Notes: generated by a model from the letters alone, not told the origin. A DNA stretch of 64,000 nt from Stomoxys calcitrans (GCF_963082655.1 NC_081554.1:65190602-65254601), one strand, 5' to 3'. Shown: positions 32,552 to 43,563, numbered from the stretch's first letter. Program-made: numbers and translations.

Positions 32552-33504
32552 GCCGCTGTTGCTTGGTGAGAAACTTGTCTCATATCCAAGAAAGCTGTCC
32601 GATTTAGGCTCTTAACTCAATGCCAAATTTCAATGTTTGTAAAAATTTGCAATTTTTACATGATTTCAAAGCCAAAATTTTTTCATTCAAAAAAGATGCC
32701 ACCTTATTTTGAGACCTTTTGCAGCACTGTGCTTTGCCCTTGCCTCGGAACTTTTTACATCATTATGCGTTATGGTGCAGTACTTCCTCTTGACTGCTTA
32801 AATGCAATTGTGGCAAATTTTCCATTAATAAGACTTTTGACGCCTTGCAAGTGCCTCAAAGCTCAAAAGGCACTCTCAGGCAGTCATTTAGCCAGCCAAC
32901 CGCCATCCACCAACCATCCAGCGAAGAAATTGGCTGATTGAATGATACTGATTGTTGGAAGCCCAACATTTAATGAGCTCAAAAATAATGGGACGCGCAA
33001 CAGTGCCATCCATTTCATTGGTTGTCTGGGCATTCCAAGGAATCATGGCCACATTTAACCCCACGGCGAAAAAGCAAGGAGACCAACTTAAAAAAGGTTA
33101 CGAGAAGGCAAGAAAAGTAGTTGAAAAAAACATGGCTAAGACAAATTACTCTCATTGCTGATGCCAGTATTGCAGCCAGGTCACAAACAGTGTACCAAGC
33201 GTAAGACATAAATGTTGCAGCCTTAAAACTCAGTAATGAGGTATTCCAACATAAATTTGCCAAGTGCTACCTGTGCAGCATCAACACCAGCCGGCAAGAA
33301 AATGGTGTCAATGAGGAAAGGTCTCAAATGAAAGAGTTGTTAAAAGTCATGACTTTAAGGTTGAGCTTTAGAGGAAATCAAATGAATACCATACAGCATA
33401 AAGGTAACTTAAGAGAAGTCAGTCAGCAAAATGAGGCTAACATCTTGGAAATCTTATTCGAATTTAATGTTCTTTAAAAACACAGATTTAACACAAAAAT
33501 CCCA
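32552..33504. other. Unassigned sequence
   Basis: Short frames at 32633-32941 and 32952-33161 have no recognisable domain. I see no repeat or element end. A diverged host exon cannot be excluded. Confidence 0.4.
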
Positions 33505-35406
33505 TGTCAGCCGGTTGTACGCAGCGGATTGATCCGATGGAATCCTTCATCGACAAGGGCTGCCGCCTCAGTGTACGTGTTCGTCCTTTTTTCATCATGG
33601 GAGAAGCACATCTCCGGGTGCCTGCTCCGCACGCTTCCGCACGATCCGATGGAATCTTTCATCGACAAGGGCTGAGGCCTCAGTGTACGTGTTCTTCCTT
33701 TTTTCATCATGGGAGAGGCACATCCCGCAGTGCCTTCTCCGCACGCTTCTGGTCCGTGCCGGGATTGAAAAGAACGCCGAACCTTGGTCTTGTTCGGTTT
33801 GTGAGGTGTAACCGCTACACGGAGTGGCTACATTTCTGATCTTGCTCTGGCCTTACATCGCTACGGGAGTATAGACGTACTATGTTGCAAGGTGCTGTGC
33901 GAACACAGACAGCAACGGGTCACAAGCGTTGTCGTCGTCGTCTTCTGCGTTCTCGTCGTCGGACTATGTGACCCCCCCTAACTCTCCCGTGCGGCAATAT
34001 GCGCTACAGCAGCATCCCAGCCCCAATATTGCCAGGCCAGTGCCGCGAAGTGTGTCATTTTTGCAATAGAATTTCAACGGTCTCCGTGGCAAGATCGACG
34101 AGATTGTGGATTTTATGAGTCGGAAGAACCAATATGTTCTTCCAGCGATCCAGGAGACAAAGCAGACCAACACCTGCACAGTTGTCATGGATACAATGTG
34201 CCACGTAAGGATCACTTAAGGAATGGAGGTGGGGAATCGTGATTCCGTGCAGTATAGACCCATCTCGCCTGCGCCTGGCGCTAGTAAGCTCTACGGGGAG
34301 TGCATGGGGATAGAGCTATACAACGTGTACATATCTCCGGTTTGTAGTTCTGACCCAGTTAATGGCCAAGCTTACAAACCCAACATAAGTGGGGTACTAT
34401 CTGGTCATAATCGTCTGGTTCGAGGGGACTTTAATGCGCATCACATTTCATGGCATTCTCCCCTAGATAACGGCGAATAGCTTTGGCTGAGCAGATTGAA
34501 GGCTCCACGTTTTGCGCGGTGAATGAGGATGCCCCCACTAGGATACCGAGGAGGTGTAGCAGATCGCCAGATATTTCTACTGCATCCCCTGATTTCCTGA
34601 GTTACGTATCCTGGCAAGCCGTCATCTCTTTGGGGTCAGCCCACCTCCCCGACTTCATTACCTCTGAGCGCCAAACGCTTATCAATCAGAAGAAGGCCGA
34701 TTGGGCTGGCTTCAGAGAGTACACCAATCGCCGCTTTAGTGAACTGACATCCCCCTCGAATGTGCTTGTTGCCGAGAGGAAATTCTGAGACCTCATTAAC
34801 ACAGCAGCCGCTCGCTTTATACCAGCCGGTCGAATACCCCACGTGCGGTCCAATTTCCCGGCGTAGGCAGTGCTACTCGCAGACGAGTGTGATGGGATTC
34901 GTTGTATGGACCCCATTAACCCCAGAATCAGCGAGCTGAGTCTGAAAAAAAAAACTGGGTAGTCAACGAATATAAGGAGAATTTGTGGCTGGAACACTTG
35001 GAGCAATGTAACTTAGGCGCCGCTTTAGGCAAGCTGTGGTCTACTGTAAAGTCACTCTCGAACCCCGCTAGACGGGATGACAGGACCTCAGTCACTTTTG
35101 GCGACGTGACAGTGACTGATCTGAAGAGATGCGCCAGGTGAGTCGAACGTCAATTTATTGTGCATCCCGAGAGCGACAGGGCAAGGAGAAGAGCCATTCG
35201 CAGCATCGGTGGTTTCCGAGCCGATAGACAGCCATCACAATTTACCATGGGCGAAGTTACGAATGTTATCCGTGGCGCCAAATCATCTACGGCGTTGGGC
35301 CAAGACGGAATCTCTACATTGATGATGAAGAATCTGAATTCAACTGAATTTGAGTACCTTTCTACTGTCCTCAACCTGTCTTTGAAAACTCTTTTAGTTC
35401 ACGATG
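33505..35406 (+). pseudogene. Jockey-group LINE, 5' part (ORF1 end, endonuclease, RT start)
   Basis: 33532-33760 contains a ~115-bp segment repeated twice ('atccgatggaatcyttcatc', 'cgacaagggctg'). ORF1 remnants at 33790-33870 include CNRYTEWLHFRSCSGLT, reminiscent of the PHD-like finger in some Jockey ORF1 proteins. The endonuclease is recognisable from FNGLRGKIDEIVDFMSRKN and AIQETKQTN (34070-34170), YKPNISGVLSGHNRLVRGDF and FNAHHISWHSPLDN (34375-34470) and EDAPTRIPRRCSRSPDIS (34527). RT begins with KSSTALGQDGISTLM (35280-35325). Stops and frameshifts are present. The reading frame is cut at 35406 by the LTR element and resumes at 44287. Confidence 0.82.
35403..35406. other. Target-site duplication of LTR element 1, left copy
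   Basis: GATG directly before the 5' LTR, matched by GATG at 44287-44290 directly after the 3' LTR. A 4-bp duplication is normal for Ty3/gypsy integrases. Confidence 0.9.
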
Positions 35407-36347
35407 TGTAGCGGTTGACCTGACTTTTTTCTTTGGTGTATAGCACCTGTTAAAATGGCAATGGGGTTTTGTGTATGCATATTCTTTTAATTGTCAAAAA
35501 TGGAATATTTTGCATACCCCTCCTTTCTACTCCACCTGCTGACCCCCCATATTGCCTAACTGTGATTTTTTTTATTAGCTCAGTCATGCATTCTTAGTTA
35601 TTTGATTCATTGCATTTTCATTCATATTCTTCTGTTGAATGAAGGGCACACAAGATGAATGAATTTTTTTGTACTTTTCGAAGTAAGTAGGAATAGTGGA
35701 ATGGGACTGCTTGTTGTTGTTTTTTGATTATCAATGAGATGAATGATCGAATGACGCGGGTGATGCATGGGTGGGCGATTTGGACAAAAATTAATTCTTA
35801 AGTAGAGCTCGAACAGATAAGGTGATAGTCGGCAAAAAAAATATTAATCGAGAATAAAGAAGAGAAAAAATAAAATAACAATTCTGGGAAGGTGTGAGGT
35901 GAACCGCACGACACGTGGAAGAGTGTTCCTGTGTTCCTGACACTATAAGACTTGGAAAAGTATTCTGGTGTTTTCTATCATGGACCAGACGGAAAGAAGT
36001 TTGGCAGATTTATCAGACGAATTTTGTGGTGCCTTTATTAGAAAAATATATAAAAGCTAATAAGCGTAAATTTGTCTTGAAAAAAAAAAAAAGAAAAAAA
36101 CATATATAAAAGCCTACCGTGTATTTTAATGAATTTTTGTGACGGTAGTCAGGCTCACTTAAAATTTACAGCCAATCATTAAAGGCTAATGCTATTTAAA
36201 AATTTTATTAAAATTTATTACTTAAATTTTCCCAATCGGCTACAATCTACCTTATGTTTGATTTCAACTAAATTTCTTATATTCTAAAGTCTAAACCTAT
36301 ACCTAACTTGCTACACTTAAAAAAAAAAAAAAAAAAAAAGAAAAAAG

Positions 36348-36379
<32 letters not shown>

Positions 36380-37102
36380 AGAAAAAAAAATATATATTAA
36401 ATAATTGAAAAAAAAAAAAAAGAAAAATCAATGAATTACAGAATCATAGACTACTACTAGTTCTTAATATAAGTTTGTGTTTTGTTAATTTAAAATTAAC
36501 GTCAATTCGAGGTTTAATAATAAGGCTATATTAAATTTAAATAACTTTATAGGAATATACGTTTCTACATAAAGTTTTCATTTAGCGGTTCTTCTACGTC
36601 TAGACAACAGGCCTGGTGTGCAGATATGCGGAAGAATATGTAAGTGTTTAAGCAAATGGAACTTTTGATAATTTTTTTATACTTAACTTTTAAAAATGTG
36701 TGTTAGTATAATTACTTGAGTTTTTGCTTCTGTCCAGTTAATATGAATTTGGAATAAACTTTTTGAATATGTAACCCAAGTGACCAAGTCTAGTTATATT
36801 TAAGGGGTATGAGAAAATATTAGGCGGATTCTCTCATACATAGGTTGGGATTAGGGCCAGGGGATTTGTCATCGATATCTCCGACCGACAATAAAGCCAC
36901 CTAGTCCCATTTTCCGGGAAGAATTCAATATTAAATTTTTTTTATGCACGTGATTTCTTTTGTTTGGTGGCATATCGAGACTTAGCAAGACCCCATACCC
37001 TCCGGCGAGCTAGACCCCACAAGCCAGCACGTGCTAACAGCTATGGTCATCGGTATTAAATCTACGGTTCTAAGAAAGCAAGCAACACCCGAAACCAGTA
37101 CA
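35407..37102 (+). repeat. 5' LTR of element 1 (1,696 bp)
   Basis: Begins TGTAGCGG and ends AGTACA, so TG...CA termini. Two TATA-like boxes TATATAAAAG lie at 36047 and 36103, and AATAAA at about 36889 could be the polyadenylation signal. A 21-A run and a 30-A run near 36319-36377 make the region very A-rich. The 64-codon frame at 35915 also occurs in the 3' LTR and is not a gene. Confidence 0.96.
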
Positions 37103-37106
37103 AAAG

Positions 37107-37124
37107 TGGCGCCCAACGTGGGGC
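37107..37124 (+). other. Primer binding site, tRNA-Lys type
   Basis: TGGCGCCCAACGTGGGGC, four bases after the 5' LTR. It is complementary to the 3' end of insect tRNA-Lys(CUU) including CCA (from memory of the Drosophila sequence). It primes minus-strand DNA synthesis. Confidence 0.85.
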
Positions 37125-37624
37125 CTTAAGAGACAATTAACATCTAAATTTTCGTTTTAACACCTATATAGATTCCGGGAAATCTATTAAGTCTCTTATC
37201 GAATAGATGTGTGTTGGAGTTACGATTGTGTGGAAGTTTCTGGATTTTCTATGGAATGTGTTTATATACTTATTTCATTTGACCGAAACCTTAACATAGT
37301 TCGGAACTGCCATGCACATATCGCTTATAATTGTTTAATTGCGTATCTTGAGACATTGCTTTGTTGAGTGCATATATTTATGGACTACTAGAAATTAGTT
37401 TATATGACTGATTACTTTTCCTGAATAAATTGTACGGAATGCGATTGCAGCTTTGTGCCTCGGAGAATTGCAGTGATTGACACTGGGTGAGCTTTATTGT
37501 AAGGCCAATTTACAACTGGGTTTGGTCTTATATTGGGTTACGTAAAATAAGAATTATTAAAATCAAATATATTTATATATTTTTTTCTCTATATTTACCT
37601 TTTGATTTTTCTTTTAACAACATT

Positions 37625-39118
37625 ATGCCTTTACAACACAGTAATGAAAATATTCCTTCTAGTTTGGATTGTAGAAAGGATAGTTGTTTGATTTGTGGTA
37701 TTGATTACAATCCTACTAGCACACTGGTTTCAACAAGATGCAAACACATATTCCATCGCGAATGCATTCTTCAATTTCTGAATACTTCTACCGTATGCCC
37801 ACAATGCAAGTCGACGGTTACCAGAAATAGTTTAATGGAATATGCTTTTCCAGCGGAATTGCCGAGTGGTGGACCTTCACAGACCGTGCCGGTGGACGAT
37901 TTTTCTCAGGGTATACTTTTGACAGGACGGAATAGACGCCAAAAACAATTTAACAGTAACAGAAATATTTCATCTAATGGCAACGATTTGAACTTAGGTG
38001 TTAATTCTTTTAGATCGACAGGTAATAGAGAGTCTTCTGACATGGAGGAGAGTATGGTTTCTAAGTTGAACAAGTTGCAGAATGTCGTCGAAAGATTGTC
38101 TCAGGAGTTTAGTCGAATGAACACTAACGTAGCTAAAGAGCCTGAGTGGCCCAGGGATAATTTCCCTTCAGCATCCAATCCTATTTTTTCACAACCAGCA
38201 TCTAATATACATAATTCGACCGGTCCATCGTTTCATGAAGAAAGAGATAGACAGGCATTGATATCTGCTCACATTGGAAACAATGGTAAAATAGCTAGTT
38301 TGATTAATAGTTGGAACATTTCATTTCATGGTGGCCAAACAGGGTTACATGTAGACAAGTTCATTTATATGGTTAATTCTTTGACCGAAGATAGTCTGGC
38401 GGGAGATTTTCGATTGTTGTGTGAACATTGCCACATTTTGTTTAAGTCAAAGGCCAAAGACTGGTTTTGGCGGTACAGGTATTCGGTAGGCCGTATAGAA
38501 TGGAGAAGTTTATGTAGTGCTCTTAGATCTCATTTTGGCAGTCAATTATCAGATGTGGATATTCGGGAACGAATGAGAGAACGAAAACAGAATGTTAATG
38601 AAAGTTTCGATGATTTTTTTAATGACATATTGCAATTGGGCGATCAACTACATTATCCATTACCTGAGAGTGAGCTGGTGGAAATTTTAAGAAGGAATTT
38701 AAGACCCCATCTTAGAAGAGAATTGTTTTACTTGGAAATAAGGAATGTAGAACATTTACGTCATTTGATTTTGAGGCGTGAGGCCTTAAGCCTGGAATTG
38801 GAAAGGAACCAGAAAGTGGCAGGTTTTAGGCGACAGGTTAATGAGGTCAATGTAGAAGACGATGGTATGGACTCTGATCATTCGGAGGAAGTTTGTGAAT
38901 TGTGGAAAAGAGGAGATGAGTCTTCGAAGAATGATAAATGCATTTGCTGGAACTGCAGGGCTGAAGGACACCGATACGTAGACTGCTTGGAAGACAGAAC
39001 TGTCTTTTGTTACGGGTGCGGAGCCAAAGGAGTCTACAAACCACAGTGCGAGAGATGTCAGGGAAACCTGAAGACGGGCGCCAACAACAACAGCAGTTTG
39101 CGCTCGATGACAAGATAG
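37625..39118 (+). CDS. Gag with N-terminal RING-H2 finger (497 aa)
   Basis: The structural protein of element 1, forming the particle that packages element RNA. The frame is open from 37487, but that codon is GTG; the first ATG is at 37625 and I choose it. Residues 21-61 form a complete RING-H2 finger: C21-x2-C24-x14-C39-x-H41-x2-H44-x2-C47-x10-C58-x2-C61. Such fingers usually bind zinc and recruit ubiquitin-conjugating enzymes, but activity here is inference. A capsid-like middle follows, including WFWRYRYSVGRIEWRSL and FDDFFNDILQL. Near the C-terminus is one CCHC knuckle, C441-x2-C444-x4-H449-x4-C454, and a second, C462-x2-C465-x4-V470-x4-C475, where His is replaced by Val. Overlaps pol; a slippery site lies at codon 480. 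Confidence 0.92.
   Translation: MPLQHSNENIPSSLDCRKDSCLICGIDYNPTSTLVSTRCKHIFHRECILQFLNTSTVCPQCKSTVTRNSLMEYAFPAELPSGGPSQTVPVDDFSQGILLTGRNRRQKQFNSNRNISSNGNDLNLGVNSFRSTGNRESSDMEESMVSKLNKLQNVVERLSQEFSRMNTNVAKEPEWPRDNFPSASNPIFSQPASNIHNSTGPSFHEERDRQALISAHIGNNGKIASLINSWNISFHGGQTGLHVDKFIYMVNSLTEDSLAGDFRLLCEHCHILFKSKAKDWFWRYRYSVGRIEWRSLCSALRSHFGSQLSDVDIRERMRERKQNVNESFDDFFNDILQLGDQLHYPLPESELVEILRRNLRPHLRRELFYLEIRNVEHLRHLILRREALSLELERNQKVAGFRRQVNEVNVEDDGMDSDHSEEVCELWKRGDESSKNDKCICWNCRAEGHRYVDCLEDRTVFCYGCGAKGVYKPQCERCQGNLKTGANNNSSLRSMTR
39061..39067 (+). promoter_or_regulatory. -1 ribosomal frameshift site GGGAAAC
   Basis: Heptamer G GGA AAC in the gag frame fits X XXY YYZ exactly. A one-base backward slip puts ribosomes into the pol frame, which reads GKPEDGR from here. 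The overlap of gag and pol frames spans 39007-39118 and pol has no ATG of its own nearby (the frame's first start-like codon is TTG). A downstream GC-rich stretch 'gaagacgggcgcc' might help pausing. Confidence 0.85.
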
Positions 39119-42100
39119 ATCGACACACCGAGAACAAAGACAACATCTTAGCTGTAGGCGGTAATGGAGATGAGGAAATCGACAACAGTACACTCACTTC
39201 CAATCCGTTCGGTGCAGGCACCAAACAGGGTTCCTCTCCAAGATTATTTCCGATAAAACCATACCATGAAAGAGTAAGACTTTATTATTTAGCTAGGCAG
39301 AGAATATTTGCTGATACTATTAATGATTTACACCCGAATCGTGCTACGAGTGCTCGAAGCAGGAGAAATGCAAAGAGAATAAGAATGTTTTATAAGAATA
39401 TGAAATTGGCATCAACTAGGCTTAGAGATACGGTGTCATCCATCACGACGAAAGAAGGTGACATTCGTCCGTATGTTCGAGTTGATATTTGTGGAATGAG
39501 TTTACTTGGCTTGCTTGATTCAGGGGCATCCTTGTCATGCATAAGTGGTGATGCTGCTAAAATTTTTTTAGAAAGAAATTTCGAATATAAAACACTCGGG
39601 CGAACAGTGGAAGCGGCAGGAGGAAAAAGATATAAGATAATAGGTTATACCGATATCAGCTTAACTTATAAAGGAGAGACGAAGCTATTTCGATTATATA
39701 TAATTCCAGACCTCAAACAGGATTTATACTTAGGCATGGATTTCTGGGTGGCGTTTGGGTTGATAAATAAGGTTAAAGATATTGCCCTTAATATAAATGC
39801 ATTGAATCAGGTTTCGGATGTTCATGATTTGACCCCAGTAGAATTGAAAAGGCTAGACGATGTGATTGCAATTTTTCCAGATTTTAACAAAGAGGGTTTA
39901 GGAAAAACCACTATTATAGAACATACTATTGAGACTTTGCCAGGGACAAAACCTATCAAACAGAGATATTTTTCCGTTTCTCCAGCTGTAGAGAAGAGGT
40001 TGCACGAGGAGATAGACAAGATGCTAGAGCTAGGGGTTATAGAACCCGCTCCCCCTACTTGTTCATGGAGCAGTCCAGTGGCTTGTGTGCAGAGAGATGG
40101 CAAATTTCGTTTATGTTTGGACTCGAGGAAATTAAATAGCGTTACAGTTCGTGATGCTTATCCTCAGCCAAAAATAAACGGAATTCTGTCGCGACTGCCT
40201 AAGGCTAGATACATTTCTTCTCTGGATTTAAAACATGCGTTTTGGCAGGTGGGTTTGGAGGAAAAATCGCGGGATATGACGGCCTTTGTAGTTCCTAATC
40301 GCCCTTTGTACAGATTCCGAGTTATGCCATTCGGCCTCACTAATGCTCCTCAGACGCTCTGTCGTTTGATGGATGTAGTCATACCTAGTTGTCTTCGAAA
40401 TAGAGTTTTCGTCTATTTAGACGACCTTTTGGTTCTGAGTGATGATTTTGAGGGACATCTTTCTTTATTGTTGGCGGTTGCTCAGTTGATTAGAAAGGCG
40501 GGATTGACGTTAAATATATCGAAGTGCAGATGGTGCATGAAGGAAGTCCGATATCTGGGATATGTGATAGGGGGAGGTTGTATAAAGACGGATGATAATA
40601 AGGTTTCAGCTATTCTTAAACTTTCTGTGCCCCGTTCCATTAAAGAGGTGCGTTCGTTTTTAGGTCTGGTAGGTTGGTACCGGCGTTTTTTGGGAAATTT
40701 TGCTTCACTAGCGAGCCCAATTACTGACCTTACCAGGAAATCTGATCGGTTTAAATGGAACGAGGAGGCACAGAAAGCTTTTGACTTGATTAAGGAGAAG
40801 TTAACATCCGCTCCCGTTCTTATTACCCCTGACTTCGATAAATCTTTTATAATTTCCTGCGATGCATGTAAGACTGGAGTAGGTGGTGTTTTATCTCAGG
40901 AGGATGAGACTGGCGCCGAAAGGCCGATCGCGTTCTTTTCTCATAAATTGAATAGGGCGCAGCGCAACTATTCTATCACGGAGCTTGAGTGCCTAGCCGC
41001 GGTTCTAAGTATTGCGAAGTTCCGGGAATATGTTGAAGGCCACAAGTTTAGTGTGATAACGGATCACGCCTCATTAAAATGGTTGATGAGTCAACCAGAC
41101 TTAAATGGCAGACTCGCGCGTTGGTCACTCAAGCTCCAGGGATTTGATTTCACCATCTTGCATAGGAAAGGTAAGGACCACGCAGTCCCTGATGCCTTGT
41201 CGCGTTTACCCACCGAGAATGAGAATGATTTTGACAGCTCCGATATTGACAGCATTGATATAGTTGAGCCTGATATAGATTTGACATCTCCAGAATTATC
41301 TTCCCCTGAATATAGTCGACTTCGAAAAGAGGTGGAAAACAACCAGAGCCGATTGCCAGATATGAGAGTGGTTGATGGATTTATCTATAGACGGACAGAA
41401 TTCGCAGGGGACGATATTTCAGAGGCTAGATCATGGAAGTTGTGGGTCCCACAGGGACTTACTTCTTGTGTGATCCAGCGCTCTCACGATTCCCCCATGG
41501 TAGCACATGGCGGTGTTGGAAAGACGTTAGAAAGGATAAAGAGGAACTTTTTTTGGCCCAACATGGCATCTGAAGTTAGAACTTATGTATTAAGCTGTGA
41601 TGTTTGCAAACAGAGCAAGTCTCCTAACAAAATTCTTCGACCACCTATGGGTGCACAGGCTAAGTCTTTCAGGCCGTTTCAAAGATTGTATCTTGATTTT
41701 ATTGGACCGTATCCCCGGTCAAAGTCCGGGAACGTTGCTATATTTTTGGTTCTCGACCATTATTCGAAATATCCTTTGTTCAGGCCCATAAGGAAGATGT
41801 CTACATCGGCGGTAATTGAGTTTTTGGAGCAGAATGTTTTCCATTTATTTGGTGTGCCGGAAATTGTCATTTCTGACAATGGACCCCAATTCCGATCGGC
41901 ACAGTTTGCGACGTTTTTGACTAGATATGGAATTCGACACCAATTTACGGCCATTTATTCTCCTCAATCTAACAATTCGGAAAGAGTCAACCGATCTATT
42001 ATTGCGGGAATTAGGTCGTATATTAATCAGGATCATCGAGCATGGGATGCCCACCTAAGCCAGATAGGAGTAACGCTTCGTAGTTCGTACCACAGCTCCA

Positions 42101-42540
42101 TCGGATTTTCCCCCTATTTTGTTCTATTTGGCCAACAAATGGTTACCCATGGTAGATCATACGAAGTGATGAGAAAGTTGGATATGATTGAGGAAGGTCT
42201 TGATGTTATTGAGGACACGGATAGGTTGAAATTGGTAAGGCAACAGGTTTCGGAAAACTTGGAACAGGCTTATAAGGTCAACAAGAGGCAATATGATTTG
42301 AGATGTAGGCTAAATACATTTTCTGAGGGCGAAATCGTTTTCCGAAGAAACTTCGCGCAGAGCAAAAAGGCCGCAAGTTTCAATTCAAAGTTAGCGCCTA
42401 AATTCCTAAAGTCGAAAGTTGTGAAGAAGATTGGTTCTTGTAACTACAAATTGGTGGATCCTAATGGGAAGGATGTCGGAATTTTTCACGCGAAAGATAT
42501 GCAGAAGTGTAATTATTTATCCTCAACAGCTTGTTTGTGA
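39061..42540 (+). CDS. Pol polyprotein (protease, RT, RNase H, integrase)
   Basis: Made as a Gag-Pol fusion by frameshifting, hence no own start. Order, by nucleotide position: aspartic protease LLDSGASLS (Asp at 39517); reverse transcriptase with LDLKHAFWQV (40216), MPFGLTNAPQT and active site VYLDDLLVLS (YLDD at 40414); RNase H with ISCDACKTGVGG (Asp at 40861) and ITDHASLKWL; integrase zinc motif (His near 41488, C-x2-C in LSCDVCKQSK near 41595); integrase core Asp at 41695 (LDFIGP), Asp at 41875 (SDNGPQF) and Glu at 41980 (NNSERVNRS). It ends after FHAKDMQKC with no chromodomain visible. All catalytic residues are present and the frame is uninterrupted. It copies element RNA into DNA and integrates it. 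Confidence 0.95.
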   Translation, partial: GKPEDGRQQQQQFALDDKIDRHTENKDNILAVGGNGDEEIDNSTLTSNPFGAGTKQGSSPRLFPIKPYHERVRLYYLARQRIFADTINDLHPNRATSARSRRNAKRIRMFYKNMKLASTRLRDTVSSITTKEGDIRPYVRVDICGMSLLGLLDSGASLSCISGDAAKIFLERNFEYKTLGRTVEAAGGKRYKIIGYTDISLTYKGETKLFRLYIIPDLKQDLYLGMDFWVAFGLINKVKDIALNINALNQVSDVHDLTPVELKRLDDVIAIFPDFNKEGLGKTTIIEHTIETLPGTKPIKQRYFSVSPAVEKRLHEEIDKMLELGVIEPAPPTCSWSSPVACVQRDGKFRLCLDSRKLNSVTVRDAYPQPKINGILSRLPKARYISSLDLKHAFWQVGLEEKSRDMTAFVVPNRPLYRFRVMPFGLTNAPQTLCRLMDVVIPSCLRNRVFVYLDDLLVLSDDFEGHLSLLLAVAQLIRKAGLTLNISKCRWCMKEVRYLGYVIGGGCIKTDDNKVSAILKLSVPRSIKEVRSFLGLVGWYRRFLGNFASLASPITDLTRKSDRFKWNEEAQKAFDLIKEKLTSAPVLITPDFDKSFIISCDACKTGVGGVLSQEDETGAERPIAFFSHKLNRAQRNYSITELECLAAVLSIAKFREYVEGHKFSVITDHASLKWLMSQPDLNGRLARWSLKLQGFDFTILHRKGKDHAVPDALSRLPTENENDFDSSDIDSIDIVEPDIDLTSPELSSPEYSRLRKEVENNQSRLPDMRVVDGFIYRRTEFAGDDISEARSWKLWVPQGLTSCVIQRSHDSPMVAHGGVGKTLERIKRNFFWPNMASEVRTYVLSCDVCKQSKSPNKILRPPMGAQAKSFRPFQRLYLDFIGPYPRSKSGNVAIFLVLDHYSKYPLFRPIRKMSTSAVIEFLEQNVFHLFGVPEIVISDNGPQFRSAQFATFLTRYGIRHQFTAIYSPQSNNSERVNRSIIAGIRSYINQDHRAWDAHLSQIGVTLRSSYHSSIGFSPYFVLFGQQMVTHGRSYEVMRKLDMIEEGLDVIEDTDRLKLVRQQVSENLEQAYKVNKRQYDLRCRLNTFSEGEIVFRRNFAQSKKAASFNSKLAPKFLKSKVVKKIGSCNYKLVDPNGKDVGIFHAKDMQKCNYLSSTACL

Positions 42541-42590
42541 CAACCGTTTCCAGAGAATTTTCATTAAAATAAATTTCAAATTATCTGTTT

Positions 42591-43532
42591 TGTAGCGGTT
42601 GACCTGACTTTTTTCTTTGGTGTATAGCACCTGTTCAAATGGCAATGGGGTTTTGTGTATGCATATTCTTTTAATTGTCAAAAATGGAATATTTTGCATA
42701 CCCCTCCTTTCTACTCCACCTGCTGACCCCCCATATTGCCTAACTGTGATTTTTTTTATTAGCTCAGTCATGCATTCTTAGTTATTTGATTCATTGCATT
42801 TTCATTCATATTCTTCTGTTGAATGAAGGGCACACAAGATGAATGAATTTTTTTGTACTTTTCGAAGTAAGTAGGAATAGTGGAATGGGACTGCTTGTTG
42901 TTGTTTTTTGATTATCAATGAGATGAATGATCGAATGACGCGGGTGATGCATGGGTGGGCGATTTGGACAAAAATTAATTCTTAAGTAGAGCTCGAACAG
43001 ATAAGGTGATAGTCGGCAAAAAAAATATTAATCGAGAATAAAGAAGAGAAAAAATAAAATAACAATTCTGGGAAGGTGTGAGGTGAACCGCACGACACGT
43101 GGAAGAGTGTTCCTGTGTTCCTGACACTATAAGACTTGGAAAAGTATTCTGGTGTTTTCTATCATGGACCAGACGGAAAGAAGTTTGGCAGATTTATCAG
43201 ACGAATTTTGTGGTGCCTTTATTAGAAAAATATATAAAAGCTAATAAGCGTAAATTTGTCTTGAAAAAAAAAAAAAAGAAAAAAACATATATAAAAGCCT
43301 ACCGTGTATTTTAATGAATTTTTGTGACGGTAGTCAGGCTCACTTAAAATTTACAGCCAATCATTAAAGGCTAATGCTATTTAAAAATTTTATTAAAATT
43401 TATTACTTAAATTTTCCCAATCGGCTACAATCTACCTTATGTTTGATTTCAACTAAATTTCTTATATTCTAAAGTCTAAACCTATACCTAACTTGCTACA
43501 CTTAAAAAAAAAAAAAAAAAAAAAGAAAAAAG

Positions 43533-43563
<31 letters not shown>

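Noticed and set aside
35915..36109. 64-codon frame present in both LTRs of element 1
   Set aside because: Duplicated only because the LTR is duplicated; low complexity Lys-rich end from an A run; overlaps the TATA region.
37487..37624. N-terminal 46-codon extension of Gag
   Set aside because: The upstream start is GTG and the region is AT-rich and hydrophobic; the first ATG (37625) is directly before the RING region.
42541..42590. env gene of element 1
   Set aside because: Only 50 bp separate the pol stop from the 3' LTR.
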